A DNA stretch of 64,000 nucleotides from Theocolax elegans (Eukaryota; Arthropoda; Insecta; Hymenoptera; Cerocephalidae): contig CM047430.1 of NCBI GenBank assembly GCA_026168455.1, positions 29,603,237 to 29,667,236 of the forward strand, written 5' to 3'. Below the pieces are notes generated by a model. The model worked only from the letters and a program-made list of their open reading frames with translations, did no database searches and was not told the origin of the DNA. The position numbers and the translations under genes were made by a program. Positions 10,504 to 26,200 of this stretch are shown here, one piece after another. Position 1 is the stretch's first letter. Every line of letters starts with the position of its first letter.

Positions 10504-13500
10504 TCCCTCGGTTTTACCTCAGCGCTTCCTCCGAAGCGTTCGAAAGTCTCGCGTCTCGCGGTAGCAATATTATACATTTTTACCCAAAGACATCGTAGTA
10601 TCTCTAGTCCTTTTTTGCGAGGATGATTTACGCCGCGCTGGCAACACTGTCCGTGCATTCTTCGCGGTAAAGTTTGCACGTGTGCGTTCGTATGATAGCA
10701 ATGACGTAACAAGCCTACCTGCGATTCAAAACCCCTCGTATACATCTATACCCAAATTCTTTTTTATTTTTACTTCAGTCGTTCGAAGGAGCAAGGGAGT
10801 AAAAACTACCTATATCTTCAGGATATTCTCGTACTTAAATCTTTTCTTTTTCCAATTGTCCGAGATGTCATTTACATTGTTTCATGATAACTACTTTACA
10901 TTGTTTTATTATTCTAAATTATTGTAATGGGGTAACACGTTGAAACGAGCAACCACTATTTCAGTTAAAACTCATTATTTTTCAATCGCATTCCGGTTTT
11001 TGAAACTTCATTAAAATGTAACATTGTTGACATCATGAAAGTATCAAATTAAGAATAACTATTCATACTTTTGTTATATTTAAACAGTACTTTTCAAGTA
11101 CAGCACGTGAATCATTTACGTATAGACAAAATATAGTAGTGATAAATAATTTTTCTGTATTTAATTTTAGACGATTTGAAGTTTAAAATATGTTTAAGAG
11201 AATGTCGGACTCAGAAAATGGTCAATTATAATATTTTTTTGTAAACAATAGAATACATTTTTGAAAAAATCGTGAACGCCATGCTCTTAGGCATATTTTA
11301 AACAGTATACTCAAATTTTTTTAGATTTTTAAATTTGTAATTTATTTCTGATTTTTGTGTTGAAAATTCATGCCTTTTTCGATCAAAATGTACCGACCGA
11401 AAATTGTTTATTCAATTATTATTAAAAAAATGATTGTTTCTTAAAAAATCAAAACGTCATGCCCTCGCTTTTCTTTTAAACTACCCATATGAATTTTTTC
11501 CGATTTTTAATTAAATATTTCCAACATATTCTTATGTTGAAAGGTGTAGATCCCTGTAACTTGGGTCCGACATCCTGTTGATGAAAAATTCCTGTTGAAA
11601 AAAAATTCCTGAACACCCGGTTCTTAGGCATGTTTTAAACAATATACCCAAATTTTTCCAGATTTTTATATCGTTAATTTAAGCAGGATATTTGAGTCCA
11701 AAGTTTAAATTTATTGTTTATTCATATATTATTAACAACATTATGTTTTCTTTAAAAATTAAAACGTTAAGCGCTTTCTTATTTTTTCAGATTTTTAATT
11801 CAATATTCAATAGTTATATGATTTTTATATTTATTTATTACAGAATTATGATTATACCCGTAATCGACAAAAAATGAATATTAAGTATTTTAATTTTGAC
11901 ATTCGATAAAAATATAGTAATGCACAATTTTGTTAACAAATTTTGTGAAATTGTACAAAATTTTGCTGAATATATTTCTATACATTGTGAACAGATCAAC
12001 AGCTATTTCTTAGAAATTCAATCTAAAAGAGTAAACCTATTATTTTTGAATAGTAATTGTATTATGTATCCCGTTTGTCGATTATGTTCTGGTTCAAATG
12101 AGCATTCAATAAATTCAGCCTCTTTTTATTGTATCGCAGGGTCTAACTAAGGGTGCACGCGTATGTAAGATCTTGGTATTATTTGTTTATCCTTGTATAC
12201 CTGTTTGTTTGATTAATTAATAAGAAGCAATGCAACCCACATATATACATTCAAACGATACCTTTACCACTGTTTATTTGACGTACGATGGCGGAAACGG
12301 CCTGTATACGCGATTGAGTACATACACACATACGTAAGTACGCACACTTACACATACTTACACGCGAAAGAGAGGGCTTTGTTCGAGCGTTCCGACCATA
12401 GCGCGCGAGAGCGCAGATTCTTTTATATTTACGTCCGGTCTGGGTGTATATCCCTTATTAGAAATCATAGTACAATTACCACATGCTTCTATGAACTACG
12501 TATAAATTTTATTTATCTAAATTATATACATGTAGTTTTAGTTTTAAATATTTTGTTATGTCACTAACGTAAATCTTTTAATTCACACATGTACGTGCAC
12601 ACTCGTGGAACACTCTCCACGTGTGTATGTTGAATATCATTATCTCAAAATTATTTTTTATTTTCAATATTTCAAAAGTTTGAATTCTAATTCTTACGAG
12701 AAAGATATTTAATACGAAATAATTTATTTTTATAGAGAAGGGTTTTTAAATGTATTGTAAGAAAATTCAACACGTTTTTAATATGCTACGTACAAAATAG
12801 AAAGATTTAATTTTCGTAATAATCTGAAGACTAATCTCACATATTTATGTTTAATTCAGAATTCGTGAATATCAGTTCGTTTTATGTCCTTCAACGTATT
12901 TTTTTGTTATTATCGTTAGAAAAAGCAAAATCGTGGTCGCGAGCGTACCGAATTTCGCTGCCTCGTTTCCGAGTTGTATCTCTTCTATGTATATATGTAC
13001 ATACTATAGTAGACACTATCGTCGTTGTTCGTACGGCCCTGTATATAGCTATATTGCCAGTGGCAGTGGTCGCCGATAGCGAGTGCTAGTGCTCGCGCAA
13101 TGCCCACGAGGCCGTCTCTTCGAGGCCAGTCAAGTTGACGGTCGCAACTCACTCGCGATTGTGCCGGGCTCCCCTTTAGAATTGCCCTCTTTGCTCTTCG
13201 TGACGCGCCTTTATCCGACAGTCTTTTCTTCTCCTCTGAATTTACGTCTCTCGAGTATCAACCGATGTGCCGATCATTTATCGCTTTTCTATCGACCCAT
13301 TATTCGGTTAGCTTTCGAATTCATTTTCATGGAAATTATAAGATTACCTAGTTTTTTTATTTCTACTCTTTGTTTTTGTATAATATACTATTTTTCATTA
13401 ATGTATCTATATCTTGGTTTTTACATTAAAAATTATTGGCTGATGTGTACATATTTCATTTTTTTAATCATGCGCATCTAAATCTGAAATACCGAACAGT

Positions 13501-15020
13501 CACTTTCTTGATTGTGAGAATCCGGGCACTTTTTACGAAAACGAATATACATTTGCAAAACGAGGATATTCACTTTTTTTAAAAGTAAATGTTACATTTT
13601 CCATTTTGACTCTTAAAAAAGCGAATATTCAATTTATAGGAAAAAGTTAATATGAACTATTTTAGCAAGTGTTTGTGACAATTATTTTTTTTAAAGTTAA
13701 AAGTCACTTTTTCGCAGTGACCAGAATCTAACTATTGTAAAGCGATCATTCATTATTTGAGATTAAGAGAATGTAGTGATTTTGAAAGAGCAAAATGAAT
13801 TAGTTTTTAGAAGTTTAGTGTAGAAAATGTTAAAATTTGTTATCGATTTTCTTAACAATTCCAGAATACAATAGTGTTAAAAATACAATTATTTCTCTGT
13901 AATACAGGACAATTTTTTCTAAACGTGTATGTATATATATATATAGGTATATAAAAATAAATTTTTACAATTTGGTATCATTAAGGAGATTATTTTTTTC
14001 TCTCTCTCCGAGTTCAGTATACTCGTTTGGAAATTCGCTTGGCCTCAATTTCGTGCCAAACGAAACTACCTCAAAACCCCCTGTTTTAATGTGTGTAGTC
14101 GAAAGGCACGTGAACTGCTGCTTTGGTCTGACTTGCAAGCGTGGAAACATTCTGCACATTTACGAAACCAAATAATATACTAGCATTTTACGATTTTGCC
14201 ATTTTTTCCGATCAAATGTATTTTGTTGGAATTCTTTGCTTGTGTAGCTTTAAAGCGAGAATGTACGATTGTTCATTTTCGTGTTTTACATTCTTCAGTG
14301 TTGTTCGAATCTTGTATATCGTTTAATCCTCAAATTAAAAATATAGTACATTAAATTAAATATATAACTAAAAATATTAACTATATATAGAAATGTATAT
14401 ACTGTACGAAATAGGTGTTATAAAAAAAGGGATATGCAGGTTATAGATGATTTTGTTCCAGAGTTTGATTTACAATGTGCATATATTTATGACGCATTGT
14501 CATATATATTTCGAAAGGCAGAGGAAGAAAAGTGTGAATAGAGGGAATCGCGAATAAGAGAAGGTAGCAATTTCCCTTCTGTCGGAGGATCGCGAAATAA
14601 TAAAATTTCGTCAAAAAAATCGATCGAGTCCCGAAGAATGGTACCTGGCGTGGTAAACCAAGAGAGAAAGAAAGAGAGAGAAAAGGCCTCCGTAATTCCC
14701 GCCACAAAAATCATCCAGGTATAGATTGCCGCCATTATCCCTACCCTTCGGTCCCGACTCTCCTTCTCCTTTATCTTCTGGTTTTATTTTACTTTTTTTT
14801 CCTTGCCATTTCCTTCTCTGTCTTTCGTTGGGAGCTATGGCAGCGGCGTGTGTCTCCCACAAAGGCCGTGCAGGAACCGGAGTAGTAGAGGGAAGGGAAC
14901 AAACAACTATACGCTTGCTACGCCAAAAGATCTTCGAGAGTTGCGTGCCGAGTGTTCTGCTTTCCTTACGAGAAAGAGAGAAAGAACGTAGTCTCTTCGG
15001 GGTGGAGGAAGGGGCCCCAC

Positions 15021-15110
<90 letters not shown>

Positions 15111-17171
15111 GAGCAAAAACTTGGAACGAGAAAGACGAAATTACTATGGTGAAGATAGAATAGGAGCGAGAGAGAGACTGAGATAGAGGATAAAATATAG
15201 TGGGGAGTAGAGAATAGAGGAAGCCACAGTTGCGATGCCCCTTACACACTTTACTAAATATTTATTAAATAATTATTATTTTATTTATTTATTTGGTGTA
15301 TGACTACACAAATTTTCATTCATTTTTTCCCCTTAAATTTGCCCGTGGTCAAATTTTTTTTCATAAATTATTCATCGATTAATTAGTAGTAATCAATCTT
15401 TGTCGATAATCGATGCATGATCGTATACTTAACATAACAAATTATTGCAATACGTGACCATTAATACATTAGCTGTGTACGATGTTTCTGTTAACTTTGT
15501 TATTGTTATAAGGATGTAAATAATAGTATACATGTATATTTATAATTGACAATATTAAATAATTTAATTTAATATTATTCTATATTCGAATGTATTTTCA
15601 TTGTTTGAATAACAATTATTTTTATAAAATATTCTCTTTTGTAACACACAATATAGCTTTAAAATATAAATTAATTTTACAATTTTGAATAGATTATATT
15701 AAATAGCTGATTAGATTAATTATAATGAAACCGAGTAAAAATTATGTAAAATTATTGAAAATCGATTATTTTAATAAATGTTGAATTCGAAACGCTGCGA
15801 AAGGTTACATCGTTATATTGATATGATTGCTAGCGACATTTATTTAAGTCAATTAATTTAAATAATATATAGTTGTATTACGAAGAAGAAAAAGTGTCGA
15901 TTTCGATTCGAATTAGAAAAGCGTAAGTATTAAGATATCGGAGAGTTCGTGGAGGCGCGTTGTTTAGCAGCGTAAATAAAAAACGGTTAATCATTTAAAA
16001 AATTTGGTAGAAATCGGCAAAGCGAAAAAAGAAAAGATGTTGAAAAAACGTGGTCGAAATTCCACGTAATGGAATGGGTAGATGGGTAGAGGGGCGGAGG
16101 GGAGGGGGTATAGAGAGGGAGAGAATTGTGTGGTTCGCGTAGAAGGGGCAATGTCAGTGAGAAAGAACCCGCAAGCAAGGAAGAGAAACGCGCGGAGGGA
16201 GAGCCGACTGCCGAGCCGAGAGAGAAGGCATCGAGTTCGCTGGCTGCTCGTAGTTCGTACACTACACTGGCCCATCCCCTCCTCCAGTTGTCGGTCGTCC
16301 GCGAACGAGGAGAGGAGTCGGCCAGATTTCTTCCAAAGGGCATAATTTAAGTTTTCAAGGACGCGCCGCCATCGCGAAGAAAGCCCTCCTCCGAGTAGAC
16401 GTCCCAGTACTCCCAGTGCAGGAGGTTGGAGGAAAGAGAGTTCGCGGACGGATACTCGCGCGACCTCGGAAAAGCTCGGTGTAAACGTTCTCGACTCGAG
16501 AAAGAGTGGGAATTGATCGTTCGTCGTCCGTATAGCGTAACGATAGAACGCGCGCGTATATGTACACAGTATATACTCTGCAGTAGTCGCGACTCGCGAT
16601 CGTAGCTCGCAGCTGTAGTGGTGCGAGCGTCACCGTCGTGCGCGCAGCTCTCCATTCGGTTGTAACCTTTCTCCTACGTTCGCGGCGCGCATTTTCCCTC
16701 GTTATCTGTGGCTCTTTTTGCCTCCACGCGTCAGTGATCGTGCAACGTATCATTTATGCATGCGGATTTTTTCCTTTATTCGTTCCCTTGTTTTTTTTTT
16801 TTCTTATTTTACTCGCGTCGCTCTCGGCTCTCGGCTCTCGGCAATCACTGGTTTCCGGCGACGAAGAGGAAGATGCGCCCGTTGGCTGAAAATAAAGAGT
16901 GAAACACATCTGGTGCAGCTTCGCGAGATAAAACTCCAGTGAAAGTATATATATTATATATATACATACACGCGCACACACGACGCACGCACGACGCACG
17001 CACACGCACACACACACACACACACGCACACGTGTATATATACGTATGTACATACGCGCGTGAGATAACGAGCATTACGGAAAAAAGATGGGTACTTTTG
17101 CGGGAGTTATCGGTTCAGTCTCGGTCGATGCCAACCTGTTGCTTTCGGCGTCTCGTAACTTGCACGGCCTC

Positions 17172-17209
<38 letters not shown>

Positions 17210-20200
17210 ATGGTGATGTAGTACGAATCTATATATACCATTCGCTAGTGTAATGCATCATCAAAAATTGACTGTTGATGCTGGTCACGCGCCGTTCAGT
17301 TTCCTCGGTTGTGTGATTTACGCACTTCCCGTGATGAACGCATTTACAACTGGTTTTTCTTCCACTCACTTAGGTTTGTTTATTATTTTTTTATACATTA
17401 CGTTTGCAATAACTCAACTATTCCAGATACACCACACTTCATTCGCGTTATACTTATACTTTATTATTTTACCATTATACAAGTCACTATTTTACTAGTA
17501 ATAGTAGTAATAGTAGTACTAGTAGTAGTAGTAATAGTAGTAGTAGTAGTCAGCGTGGATGGTGACAAGGCGACAGCTAGTCAATTAATGTTAATTCCTA
17601 AATTACACATTGGTAGCACAATTTGATACTACGAGATATATGTTCAAAATTTTATTTTGTTAACTATGTACTTGTTTTAATCATTTTCACTGATACGTAT
17701 TTTTAAAATAGAATTTAATCTCGACAAGCTTTTTGCTTATGGCAACTATGATATAGAATCATATTCTTTATACGCGTGTTTATAAAAAAAACGATTAATT
17801 TGATGCTAAAATAATTTAGGATTAAATGTCCATTATTTGAAACTTTGTTGATTTGAAGGATTTGTTGCTATTTGTTAATTATTTCGATATCAAGACTCTG
17901 CTTGTGCTATTAATGTTGTTTCTCTTTGTCATATTGAACTTTATACATGTTAAATGTGAAAATAATTTAAAATACATTTTTTAAATTAAACTATTTAATT
18001 CTATTATGTACTAATATCTTATTAGTAACTGTTAAACGTAGCACTTTGTTCAAACTTTTATTTAAATTACCCTTTTTTGTATTTGTCCTTACAATTGCGC
18101 GATCGGTAAATATTTATACATTTTTATTACAAATATAATCTTTTCTAATATTAAAATTCTATCGTAAACGTAATAATGAAATAATAATGAATATATTTAA
18201 ATAATATAAAAATATTTCTGTTTTTTTTTATATTATGCAATTTTTCAGATACAATTAAGTAAGAAAATATTTTTTAACGTGTTCAATGTTGAGGACGCAA
18301 TATTCTTTCATTTCAATTGATTAAATTATTTTATAGTCGTTAAAAAGATGCTCAAAAATTGATCGCGTCTCAATAAATTAGCCATAAGATTGTCTGTATA
18401 TGCATTGTGCAGTTGAGCATAAAAATTATCGTATTACTTGTTCACACTTCATTAAACAAAAGAATGTATGCTTATATGAATACACACGCACGCACACCCA
18501 CACACATACACATATTCTTAGTTTCAGTGAGTACTATTCACCGTAATTTTTCGTAACCGACAAAAACCCAAGCTATCGTAATTTCCGTCCTTCGCGGCAT
18601 CAAAATCTCTCTAGCAAAAAATCGTCCACTCTCATGTATATATTTAGCGAAAAGGCTTGAAAAAAGGCGAGGGAAGAACCATAGAGAAAGACTAGCCGAG
18701 TGTCGGGTCTGAATTGAAGCAAGTTACGGGCCGGCGAACTTGCGTCTCGCATTCCCATCTCCGGTTCCTCGAATCCGTTGGCGTTTTCTTTCTCTCCCTC
18801 CCTCTCTCTCTCTCTCTTTCTCTCTCGTTCCTCCATTGGGATATAGTAGCTAAAAAACAAGCCTGTATATATTCCCTTTTGTTTAGCTGCCCAAAAAGAT
18901 CCCTCGATGCTCTCCCACATGGTTGGTCGATGCTACCATATCTACATGTATATACACAATCTTCATGGTTTTACGCTCGAAAACTACTGAAATTTCGTAG
19001 TCATTAACTAGTCACTGGATCTCGGAAGTTTTTCCGTTACTGTTGCACGGTTCGCTCCCTACTTGGATTTAGGAGAGGAGTCATGGCCGGCAGGTCATTA
19101 ACCGTCGCGTCTTTCGCTTTTTTTTGCTTAATTATCTTGAATTATTCGATGATTGCTATCGGTAACTGTGATTGGTGCTTCGAGAAAACATTCTTTTATT
19201 ATGACGTTTCGTTATAACTGAATCCGAAATGTAATTACTATTTCTAAATATATACCAAGCGCACTGAATTTCTATTGTTAGGGAAACTTTATTACAGTCC
19301 TGTAATCAATTAAAGAAAACATATTATTTAGGAACCATTTTTTCGCACGTATAAGAAAATCTAAGTTGGCATATAAAACAATGTCGAAGTATATCGGTCG
19401 AGATTAATTTAATAAATTTTTAAAAATATTACAATGATATTTGTATTATTATTATTTTTCGTAATATACATAATCAGTTCTTCAATTACAGTATAATTTT
19501 AAAGTTTATGAAAACTACGCTTAATTAATCTTAAATATAATTAATTTTATAGATAAATAATTCTTTTTAGATAAATGTAAAACTTGTTGAGAAATATTTT
19601 ACCGATGATCGACTTAATTAATAAGTTCTTGATTCGTTTATAAGAATACAACAGATATATAACGTAGTAGATCATTTTTTTACGCAAATGCGAAGATTGT
19701 AATTCTTAATAGCCTTAACGCATATTGCATCAATGAAATTGTATAATTTTATTTTCTTACAAACCAGCAATGTCGAAACAAGATGTCGGTATCCGAGAAT
19801 TCAAATCCCCCACCTCTGTTTAATGATTTTAATCTATTCGTTTTAAACGAGGTTGTATAACGAAAAAAAAAGTAAAAAAAGAAATACCACGCGTTAACGT
19901 ATTGTACTTGATAAATATGCATTTCATGATAAAACTCAGGTAAATAAAACTTCACGTTCTACTTTAGAAAAGCCGTTATAAACTTTACGATTAGCGCAAA
20001 CCTCGGCTCAAACTCATTCGAATGGACAAATGCCACAAATTGAGCAAGAAGCGAATGTTGCAAACATAACAACGTTTATTCGGTAAAGTTGTTTCGCGAT
20101 TCCGCGCGCGGTGAAAAAAATCGCCGGTTTGAGGTATTCGGGAAAGTCAACTGAGGCGCGCGAGAAGCAGAGCGAGAGAGAGAGAGAGAGCGCGCCTGCA

Positions 20201-23200
20201 AAAAGTAGCAAGGCCCAGTTTTTATCGTGCAAAAGGGTCGATATAATACACATCGGTCGCAAGGCCACAAAACCCGACGATCGATTTTTCACGCGAAATC
20301 GGGCCTCCGTGGATATATGGAGAGTGCGCCGCGGGAATTCGCGTTTCCTGTCACGTCACCGGCCCGCCACAGGCTATTTTTTACACTATACTTTCACTTC
20401 CCACAAGAGGTTCGCCCTCGCGCTCGCGCACGCGCACGCGATCTTTATTTTCGCTCTCTTTTTTTTATTCTTTCTTTCTTTCTTTCTTTCTTTTTCTCTG
20501 CTCCATTGTCGATCGAAGCTTCGAATTGACGAATTGCCGGTTGGTTATTGCGTTATATACGCGTGTATAATATTAAACCCGGTGTTACGCGTAACTTGAA
20601 ACTTGCATATGTACATATGGGTGGGACCTAACATTTAAGATATTTTATTCACCAAATTTCTACGCATCTGTTACTTCATTATTTCTACATACGTACCCAT
20701 ATAGCCGGGAAATAAAATGCTTTACGGAAAGTATGCAGTTATTCCGTCAATTTTAGCTGGAAATAATTGTGCGCACTAATACATTTATTCGTACAATAAT
20801 TCGCGAATCGCGGGACTTTTCTCTTCCGTAATATTCTTGACGCTTTTTTTACATTTTCCACGCATTTTCGTCGCATGAACCTTTTGTAATCAATGAGGTA
20901 TGCACAATACGCATGACAAATTTTAACAAAATTATCGGAACAGAGAAGTTTAACTACATTTTAGTGTAAAATTATCATTTAAATTTATCGATAATTGTAG
21001 TATACAATGACTTGACTTATTCCTGTGAAACAGTATTCATTGCAAAATGAAACAATATTATAATCACGCTAACAATAACCATTATTTTTACATCTTTTTT
21101 AAACATACCTATTGTTAATCGTAGTTGAAAACCTAACAAATGTAAATAGAGAAGAATAGTAACAGTTGCAGGAGAGTCAACTAATTTTAGTTTTAATACT
21201 CCGTTAAAAACTTAGTCAAGTAATTTTGACTTGACTATATATTAAAATTATTATATACGACTGTATGTAAAACGACTATTTTGTTGTGATCAAGACACTT
21301 AAGAAATCGCGGCAGATGCTCGGTCCACAAAATATTTCATGTTTATTTCATATATTTTATATATTTATACTTAGAAAACGTATGACACTCCTATAGTCAA
21401 CCTCGATTGTGATGTAGCTCTTATTAGAGGTTAGCCTTTCATCTTTTTCGAACGGATGTTGCTATTAGTCAATTCATTTTTACTTGCCAGTCAAGTAAAC
21501 AAAACTATACTTATTTTTTTCTTAGTGTATTGATATAAATATAACTATAATTGAAAGTAACTAAAAATAAATAAAATTATAAATAACCTGACTCACTTAA
21601 TTGAATCAAAATACCATTATTTGAGAAATCGTTCTGAACTAGATCCCCCAAATTGAAACCGTATAATTCAAAACTGCTCAGAAAAGATTCATTAAATCAT
21701 TAGAAGCCCCCATCGCGTGGTCGATTATCGTTTATCAGCTCTCGCGCCACGTGCCACACGATTTTCAACCCCTAGATGACTAAACGCAAAGTTGACGAAT
21801 CAAATTTCCCGCATGCGGGTGACACAAACTCAAGAGTCTGGGATTATTTTTACTCGTATAATGATAAAATTTTTCCTCCTTCTTCTCCCCACCCCCACCC
21901 CCACCCCCCTTATGACAATAAATGTACACGCGCCAGTGTGAGCTCGACTCTTCTCTTGCGCTCGGTTTGCCTTGGTCAATTAAGTGCAATTGACGAACGA
22001 CCGGCTACCCAATGTCGCGTAACCCCTTGTTTCTCTTTCTACTTTTTTTCAAATAACACGTGTTATATATATATACTCTGTTTCTTTCCTTGAGTTTTTG
22101 CCGCTCGCTCTTTGATCTGCATCTTAGTACGTTAATATTCGCCAAACGATTGATTAGTACTTGCCAGTTACTACTTTGCATTGGAAATAATTTTAATTAA
22201 TCAATCGAAATGTGGTCTTTTACTCTGGCGAGATGTAATTTAAAAGAATAATTGTAATATTATTTAGATTTACAAACAAATAATAACCACAATCGCCCTG
22301 GTAGGGATTAAAGTATTTATAAAACATACTTTTAAATAAAAATAGCCAGCAAGACTGTAACTATTGGCAAGAAAAAAATGGTTTTTCACCTAACGATAAA
22401 ATCTTGAATTTCTAGTAGGACAACGTTTAGTTTGCTTTATTTCAGTTTCTAACATCAAAATTATATTTTTTTCAATTAATTAAAACTAGTTAATTTGCAT
22501 CAAAAATTGTAAAACAAAGTGAAACCGCAAATTAATTTTTTCTATTTAATAACTGTAGAATATATTACTGTTATCATATTAGAAAAGTATGAATAAAACT
22601 GTATTTACATTCTAGATAAAACTATATTATTCTATACAATCAAACAGTCTTCAATGCGTGCAGTGCATTCATCTTCGACAGTTGTGTATGTATACATCAA
22701 GTCAAATGACACAATGTACAGAAATATATTTTTTTGCATTATCATTGAACATAAAAATAAAGAATAGATTACTATATGCGATTTGAACAAAAATTAACAT
22801 TGTTGTTAACATTGTGTCGCAAAAGACTATCAATAGGTTAACTAAAAATTATTTTAATAAGAAAAACCGTAAGCGTTAATGATTTAAAAAATGCGTTTCA
22901 ATTTAAAACTCGTAATTGACTCGTTAATTTTTGAGATGGCGGTAAAAATCGACAGGTTGCAACGTACAGACAAAGGGAAACACGCGTTCACACTACATAA
23001 AACTGAAAATCCGCGATTCCGGTGCGGGATGAAACAAAAATGCCGATCTGAGCGCGATGCGCGATCCTCCGAAACGTATTCCGATATGGAAATATCGGCG
23101 GACACCCTTCTAGCGTCACGGAACGGCAAGGATCCGCAAAGCAAATCGAGAGAAATCGCAGCACGCCGCGTACACAGTGCATCTACAATGTGAATAATAT

Positions 23201-26200
23201 TCCGAGCTGTTGCGCACCTCACCGATGAAAGAAACAAAGAGATACGAGCGGAATGTGGTGCTTGAGCCAAGGGTTCTTCTTTCACAATATAAGGGGAGTA
23301 AGATATTTACAAAATACTAGATAACTTTGTTTTTAACACCATTACAGATATTTTTTTTAATTTCCTTGTATGTGTACATCATTATTCATACAATTAGTGT
23401 AAAACAGATTGCAGATAACAATTTTCTGACAGAGACTCGTGTATAATTGCAAATGAATGAGAATTTGTATCTTATACTACTTGTTTCAGGTCTGCAAAGA
23501 TATAATTAAATTTGATTTTTGAGTTTATCTTTTACGATCTTTTCAATAAGTAATGTACGTTAAAACTTGAAACATAAGTTGTTCAAAAACCACAAATTTT
23601 CATTATACAATGTATAATTGTATTTTGATTCTAGTATAAAGGGGTAATAAATAAATAAATTTATGTAAATATAAATAAATGTAAAAATCGTAAATAAATA
23701 AATTTTAAGCATATATACTTTAATTAATATTTAATTTAATTTGATTCATATTGATAAAATAAACGGATTTTTTCGTAATACATTAATTGCCAATATAAAT
23801 TAATTATTTTGATAAAAACAAATATCCAGATAAAGCGTCGGCTAACGAGGAATGTAAAGTATTGTGTGATACATGTCGAAATAGAACAAAGTGTAGCTAT
23901 CTTAACTATAGAGAATAGAGGTCGCGTCGAAATAAAAATCTAGGCGTTAATAAAAAAGCAGTTGTTCATTCAGTATACTCATGGTTAACAGCATCTTTTA
24001 CTGGTTGAAAGAGAAGTTTACTTAGTCATCCAACGAAAGTGCTAAAAGTAGCACGAAAAGTTTTACAACGTGCGAGCTTATGTCACGTGCAGCATCGGTT
24101 CGAGGAACAAAATGAGATCTCAGTTATATATGCATACGAAAGATGAAAGAATAAGAATGGAAAGGGAGAGAGACCGAAAAAATAAAGGAGTGAGAGAGCG
24201 AGGTAGACGTACACAAACACGCGCGCGAAAGAGAGGGATCGAGGCTAAACCGAGCAAGCGAGCAACACGACCGGTATAAGTTCAACGTCATTTCCCACGG
24301 TCTACTCTAGAGATCCCTATACGTGTTGTAGGAGAGGGAGGGAGAGAGTGAGGCGGGAAGACGAAAGGGGAGCAGCGAGACCGAGACGGAAATCGATGGG
24401 GGATGAATGGGCAGACACACCGGTGCAGCACCGGGTAATACACATCTGTGTGTACGTTCTTTCTTCGGCAAATTCGTATATACATACACGCGCTAGCGCC
24501 TGTGCTCGCGAGCGTTCGAAAGGTGCCCACCCGAATAAGTATATAAGAGGGGTGCCAGAGATGGAAAGGACGAAGAAGAGCTTCCTTGTAAATGTCTCGA
24601 CAATAGTCGTCATTCAACTGCTCCGTAGTGCGCGTCTCGACCTTTCGCGGCAGTACTCCACGTATATGTACGCGCACGCCGCACACACACACTCGCAGAC
24701 GAGACTCGGAAATCGAGGGGACACGTCGTATCTTTGGATAACGACGATTCGTGAATGTGTTCAGTGCCATTTTTCGCTCACTCTCCTCGATCATTAACAT
24801 TTCGTTCTATTACTTGGAGTCAGTTAACTCGCGTTAAAGTGCCTGTCAAACTTGTTCAGATGTATACCACGTTCCATCAACCTTAAGTTGTTAAATAATA
24901 CAATAACTATTTCTTATCAGTTGATATAATGTTAATTCATAGCGCTGTCGTTTCAATTGAACCTGTTAATTATTACATATACCATCAACGTATCGTAAAC
25001 CGCATCTTTTTGTAGCAATTACAGTTTATTAATAATTGAAATACAGATGTAAATTGTAATAAAAATAATTTAACAGCATAGTGAAAAAGTATACTCAAAT
25101 TGCATGACTCGCTTAAATAACGTTCGTCGACATTCTATTTGCGCTAACAAAAATATCTCAAAAATAGGTATACGTAAGAACCAATGAACTTGAACGTTCA
25201 GAAAGCAAGAATATACACGATCTGTATGGGTATGAAATATGAGTTTCGCGATATCCGGAACCGAGAGCTAGTTAAAGTACCCCGGGATCTATCTGTCCTT
25301 GTTTGTAATAACCTATTCCTTTCGTTTTGCCGAGTAGCTGTTGAGTTGAACGTTTGCACGCACCACAGAAGGCCTCGCGCGCAAGATCGCGATATGCCGA
25401 TACAGGCTCGCGCGCGCAAAACGCGATATTACGCGGCCGAGTTGGCTCCGCGGCCGCGTAACCGTCGGAATTATTCAGAGACGAAGGAATGTGGCGTCTA
25501 AGTGCTCGAGGCAGGGAAAAACATGACAGAGATCAAGGAACGAGAGAGAAAGTGAGAGAGAGAGAGACAGTACTTGTACGATCAAGCTTGTTGAACGCGA
25601 AGACTTAAATTTTAAAAAGAGAAAGAAGGAGAGAGAGAGAGAGAGAGAGAGAGGCAGCGATGGGGATCATCTCAGAATTACTTAAGATTGGTCAAAAGTC
25701 ATCGTTAGCTCGGCAATAAAATAGTTTCATTTGATCGAATATAAAGATATACTACACATTGTGTAAGATATTCAAAATTACATATTCTGCAAACTTTAGT
25801 TCACGAATTTTTGGGTATATTTTGCTTTTAATAAAATGTGAAATATGTAATATTTTACGATTATTAAATCGATCATGGTTTTGAAATAATAAAAATCTAT
25901 GTTGTCACAAATCTTGTTTATACGCGTAAGAAACATTGCAATGTTCTATTTGATTTCCTTGTGTGAGTAAAATATTAATAATGTAAAAACTTTATAGAGT
26001 TCAATTTTATTTATTTCAGTGAATTTTTATAAGTAAAATCAGTTTCCCTTGTTAATAAAAGTGTATTTACATTTATACGTATCTTGGTAACGTTTAAAAA
26101 TAAATAGTATTAAAATGTTACTATCATGCCTAAATTCGTTTAAACTTCTAAAAAAACTCTTTTATATTATTGTTTTAAGAGATTTTTTTAGGAATGATTT

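Noticed and set aside
13083..13481. 132-aa ORF as a membrane protein
   Set aside because: Hydrophobic end arises from T-rich DNA; starts at a non-ATG codon and has no recognisable domain.
14611..15249. Long Ser-Leu and Arg-Glu ORFs on both strands
   Set aside because: They read through a pure (GA)n tract; no domain, no splice logic, open on both strands at once.
22884..23285. 133-aa minus ORF and 100-aa plus ORF
   Set aside because: Open on both strands in a GC-richer patch, with no family resemblance and no POLA2-compatible splice phase.
24288..24800. 170-aa minus ORF and 149-aa overlapping plus ORF
   Set aside because: Both lie in a CpG/GA-rich island where stop codons are rare by composition; neither resembles a known family.
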